This document shows positions 4,599 through 5,150 of a DNA stretch of 5,150 bases, piece after piece (within the stretch, counting starts at the first letter, position 1; each line of letters opens with the position of its first letter). The notes beneath the pieces are model-generated. The model had not been told where the DNA came from. It ran no database searches and saw only the letters and a program-made list of their open reading frames with translations. The translations under genes were made by a program, and so were the position numbers. The DNA is taken from the NCBI GenBank assembly GCA_016649925.1, contig JAENWO010000211.1, forward strand, positions 1 through 5,150, in the 5' to 3' direction. This DNA is from Actinomycetales bacterium. Its GTDB lineage: Bacteria; Actinomycetota; Actinomycetes; Actinomycetales; Beutenbergiaceae.

Positions 4599-4955
4599 TC
4601 AGTCGCCCGAGCCGGCCGATGCGGCGCTCTGGGCGGAGGCCGGGTCGTCCGGCGCCACGGGACTGGATGCGGACACCGGCACCGCCGGGGCAGGCACCGG
4701 CACCGCCGGGGTCGGGACGGACACGGCCGTCACGGCACTGCCCGGGTCGACGGTGGCGGGGTCCGTTGCCACGGACCCAGTGGGCTCCGGGGTGACGCTA
4801 GGCGCCGCCGAGGTCGTCGGGTCGATGGTGCCGTTGACGTTGACGCCGTCGCCAAGGTCGGTGTCGCCGAGGTCGGCCGAGGCGGCGAGCGCCCCGCCGG
4901 CGACGCCGATCACTCCGAGGGCTCCGGTCACGATCCATGCAGTGCGCTTGTTCAT
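4599..4955 (-). CDS. Small exported Pro/Ala/Ser/Val-rich protein, paralogue B
   Basis: Unrecognised 118-aa protein. The first 22 residues (MNKRTAWIVTGALGVIGVAG...) are identical to paralogue A, and the signal peptide most likely ends at ASA before Asp28. The middle differs: LGDTDLGDGVNVNGTIDPTT, then a Pro/Val-rich repeat (TPAVPVPAPAVPV). Two further islands match A: GSAVTAV at mid-length and the C-terminal SAGSGD. These conserved ends with a variable low-complexity centre suggest that export and the C-terminal tail matter most. There is no lipobox, sortase signal or Cys. AAGGAG eight bases upstream supports the start. Only 49 bases separate it from the upstream gene at the right edge, so it may be co-transcribed with that gene, unlike A, which has 148 bases of upstream region. 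Function unknown. Confidence 0.8.
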   Translation of the reverse strand: MNKRTAWIVTGALGVIGVAGGALAASADLGDTDLGDGVNVNGTIDPTTSAAPSVTPEPTGSVATDPATVDPGSAVTAVSVPTPAVPVPAPAVPVSASSPVAPDDPASAQSAASAGSGD

Positions 4956-5004
4956 GCGTCCTTCTCCTTGCCCGCGTCCGCCGTCGGCGGAGCTGGTTCG
5001 TGGG

Positions 5005-5150
5005 TTATCGAGGTTCGGTGGTGAGGGTGCTTTCGGCGTCGGCGAGCCAGTCGGCGGCGACGTCGAGCCTGGACGTGCCCTGCTCGCGGGTGGTGCCGGC
5101 GACCAGCGAGAGCACGACGGCCGCAGTCCGGGCCCGCAGGCCCGCGGGGT
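5005..5150 (-). CDS. C-terminal end of an unrecognised protein (partial)
   Basis: An open frame enters from the right edge on the minus strand and ends at TAA (5007-5005), giving the last 47 residues. It begins PAGLRARTAAVVLSLVAG and ends ADAESTLTTEPR. Nearly every codon ends in G or C until the final few, and the frame has no internal stop, which supports a real gene. The Ala/Leu/Val-rich first half looks helical and the end is polar. No diagnostic motif is present, so no family is named. It lies 49 bases upstream of paralogue B on the same strand. Confidence 0.6.
   Translation of the reverse strand, partial: PAGLRARTAAVVLSLVAGTTREQGTSRLDVAADWLADAESTLTTEPR

Noticed and set aside
4478..4795. 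Plus-strand frame beginning in the paralogue A upstream region
   Set aside because: It has no ribosome site, runs through the second terminator hairpin and is antisense to paralogue B.

Overview
The window looks like chromosomal DNA of a high-GC Gram-positive bacterium (Actinomycetota). The signs are strong G/C preference at third codon positions, frequent GTG starts, the gene order tRNA-Trp - secE - (nusG), long acidic N-terminal extensions on SecE and the presumed NusG, and a probable leaderless start. Genus is not established; Micrococcales is only a guess. No phage, IS, CRISPR or plasmid gene is visible.

Left part, minus strand (1-1065): tRNA-Trp(CCA), secE and the 5' end of the presumed nusG, the conserved translocation/transcription-elongation cluster that normally leads into rplK-rplA. 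The nusG start carries two 18-bp-period tandem arrays encoding Asp/Ser and Asp/Ala/Thr hexapeptides, which run off the window edge. The nusG identity rests on gene order and acidic character because its conserved domains lie outside the window.

Centre, plus strand (1246-3837): a three-gene operon divergent from tRNA-Trp. It encodes a small membrane-anchored protein with an acidic Asp-Gly-rich repeat tail, a two-transmembrane HAMP sensor histidine kinase, and an OmpR/PhoB-type response regulator. The reading frames overlap (11 nt for the favoured kinase start, then 4 nt), indicating translational coupling. The small protein is a plausible accessory or sensing partner of the kinase.

Right part, minus strand (3889-4955): two tandem paralogous genes for short exported Pro/Ala/Ser/Thr-rich proteins. 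Their N-termini and C-terminal tails match closely, and each is followed by an almost identical GC-rich hairpin terminator, so gene plus terminator was duplicated as a unit. The region upstream of the first paralogue has a repeated CTCTCAT/ATGAGAG motif that could be an operator. A partial unrecognised minus-strand gene occupies the right edge.

The most interesting unit is the combination of two-component system, acidic repeat membrane protein and duplicated exported proteins, which may form one envelope-signalling locus. The link between the parts is inferred from proximity and possible operators; the sequence does not prove it.
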